Source: Streptomyces griseocarneus (GTDB lineage: Bacteria > Actinomycetota > Actinomycetes > Streptomycetales > Streptomycetaceae). From it: a DNA stretch of 58,102 nucleotides. A model generated the notes under the pieces. The model saw nothing but the letters and a program-made list of their open reading frames with translations. It had not been told where the DNA came from and ran no database searches. The stretch covers positions 71,538-129,639 of the forward strand of contig NZ_BNBL01000018.1 in NCBI RefSeq assembly GCF_014655595.1, written 5' to 3'. The stretch's first letter is position 1, and each line of letters begins with the position of its first letter. This document shows, piece by piece, positions 57,435 through 58,102 of the stretch. The position numbers and the translations under genes are program-made.

Positions 57435-57917
57435 TCAGCCGGCGGTGAGGTTGCGCTCCAGGAGGGACAGCAGCCGGGAGAGTTCGGCGCGGTCGGCCTC
57501 GGTGAGGCCCGCGACCGTGCGCTCCTCGAGGTCCCGCCAGACCTGCTCCACCTCCTCGCGCAGGGCCTCGCCCGCCGGGGTGGTCTCGACGAGGACGGCC
57601 CGGCGGTCGCCGGGGTGGGCGCAGCGGCTGATCAGCCCGGCCTGCTCCAGCCGCTGGACCATGCGGGTCACGGTCGAGGGGTCGAGCTCCAGCAGCTTGA
57701 TCAGTTCGGACTGGCGCTGCGGCCCGGCCTCCCACAGGCGCATCATCAGCAGCTCCTGTCCCGCGTAGAGCCCGAGGCGGCGCAGCAGGTGCCCGGCCGT
57801 GGTGCGGTGGGCCCGGGCGACGCGGGCGATGGCGTGGCTGACCTGGCCGCCGCACGCGGGGCGTGCGGAGGGGGCGGGAGAGGCGGCTGTGCCGCTCTGC
57901 GGGGCGGTGCCGGGCAT
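57435..57917 (-). CDS. MarR family transcriptional regulator
   Basis: The 160-residue protein has the MarR winged helix (RQSELIKLLELDPSTVTRMVQRLEQAGLISR, wing HPGDRRAVLVETT). I chose ATG 57917 with GAAGGAAG upstream over ATG 57953. It is divergent from an old-yellow-enzyme gene and should repress it through the TTGGCTGGCCAA sites in between, perhaps responding to electrophiles. Confidence 0.88.
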   Translation of the reverse strand: MPGTAPQSGTAASPAPSARPACGGQVSHAIARVARAHRTTAGHLLRRLGLYAGQELLMMRLWEAGPQRQSELIKLLELDPSTVTRMVQRLEQAGLISRCAHPGDRRAVLVETTPAGEALREEVEQVWRDLEERTVAGLTEADRAELSRLLSLLERNLTAG

Positions 57918-57957
57918 GAGGTCTTCCTTCGCTGGGGAAAGGTTCCCCTCCATTATG

Positions 57958-58014
57958 TTGGCTGGCCAAGTAATGAGCTACAGTGGCTCCCGGCCCGATT
58001 ACTTGGCTGGCCAA
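57958..58014. promoter_or_regulatory. Two TTGGCTGGCCAA sites, probable MarR operators
   Basis: The identical 12-mer occurs at 57958-57969 and 58003-58014, 45 bases apart. AAGTAAT follows the first and ATTACTT runs into the second, so the outer arrangement is inverted. They bracket the divergent promoters of marR and the oxidoreductase gene. Confidence 0.7.
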
Positions 58015-58035
58015 TAACTTTTGGAGGGGACAGTT

Positions 58036-58102
58036 ATGACCACTGCGTTTGATCCGATCGATCTGGCTGGTGTGCAGCTTTCGAACCGCATCGCGATGGC
58101 GC
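58036..58102 (+). CDS. Old yellow enzyme-type alkene reductase (partial, cut by window end)
   Basis: Only 22 codons are present (MTTAFDPIDLAGVQLSNRIA then MA). The pattern FDPI-L-(G/S)-L-NRI-MAP is the N-terminus of NemA-like old yellow enzymes, FMN enzymes that reduce activated alkenes. GGAGGGG precedes the ATG. The gene continues beyond the window. Confidence 0.75.
   Translation, partial: MTTAFDPIDLAGVQLSNRIAMA

Overview
The window is high-GC actinobacterial chromosome, almost certainly Streptomyces. Third codon positions are nearly all G or C, GTG and TTG starts are common, and it carries hrdD, sepX/glpR, an XRE-DUF5753/DUF397 pair and a class F sortase. No replication origin, IS element, integrase or CRISPR array was seen.

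The outstanding feature is a compact thiopeptide (RiPP) biosynthetic cluster at about 11.75-23.4 kb. A 47-codon precursor gene (17400-17543, too short for ordinary ORF calling) ends in the core SCTTSSVSTSSSSSSS. This is one residue away from the berninamycin core as I recall it (Thr5 to Ser) and fits the geninthiocin type. Leftward from the precursor run a pyridine synthase, a YcaO cyclodehydratase, a small ThiF-like Zn protein, a leader-binding/nitroreductase fusion and a second nitroreductase. Rightward run a split LanB dehydratase (glutamylation and elimination proteins), a convergent cytochrome P450 and a YdhR-like small protein. The cluster lies between a 46-bp perfect palindromic terminator and a tRNA-Arg(CCT). 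No cluster-specific regulator, dedicated exporter or 23S rRNA methyltransferase is visible inside it.

Left flank (0-11.7 kb): a GPP34 protein; a DD-carboxypeptidase with a repetitive charged cytoplasmic tail; a polytopic membrane protein; a secreted tail-anchored protein with a class F sortase; RecQ; and a coiled coil-Mrr nuclease-TerD fusion.

Middle (23.5-44.5 kb): a secreted M6-like protease; regulator-target pairs with visible operator-like repeats (TetR/MFS, MarR/LigB dioxygenase, WYL/MFS); hrdD behind an exact sigma-R type promoter (GGAAT-N18-GTT); a LysR regulator; XRE-DUF397-GNAT; a carbohydrate-binding-like protein without a signal peptide; MFS; P1 peptidase-LtrA; mscL; and mtnP with 26-bp repeats at its 3' end.

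Right flank (44.6-58.1 kb): fmdB behind a CIRCE-like element; an MFS transporter; a K+/H+ antiporter that appears to start at CTG; a penicillin acylase-family enzyme with a dockerin-like insert; and 5-formyl-THF cyclo-ligase. Then follows the conserved cell-division/molybdopterin locus galU-glp(moeA)-moaC-mogA-rimJ-like-sepX/glpR. The window ends with tRNA-Ala(CGC), a MarR regulator and the start of an old-yellow-enzyme gene.
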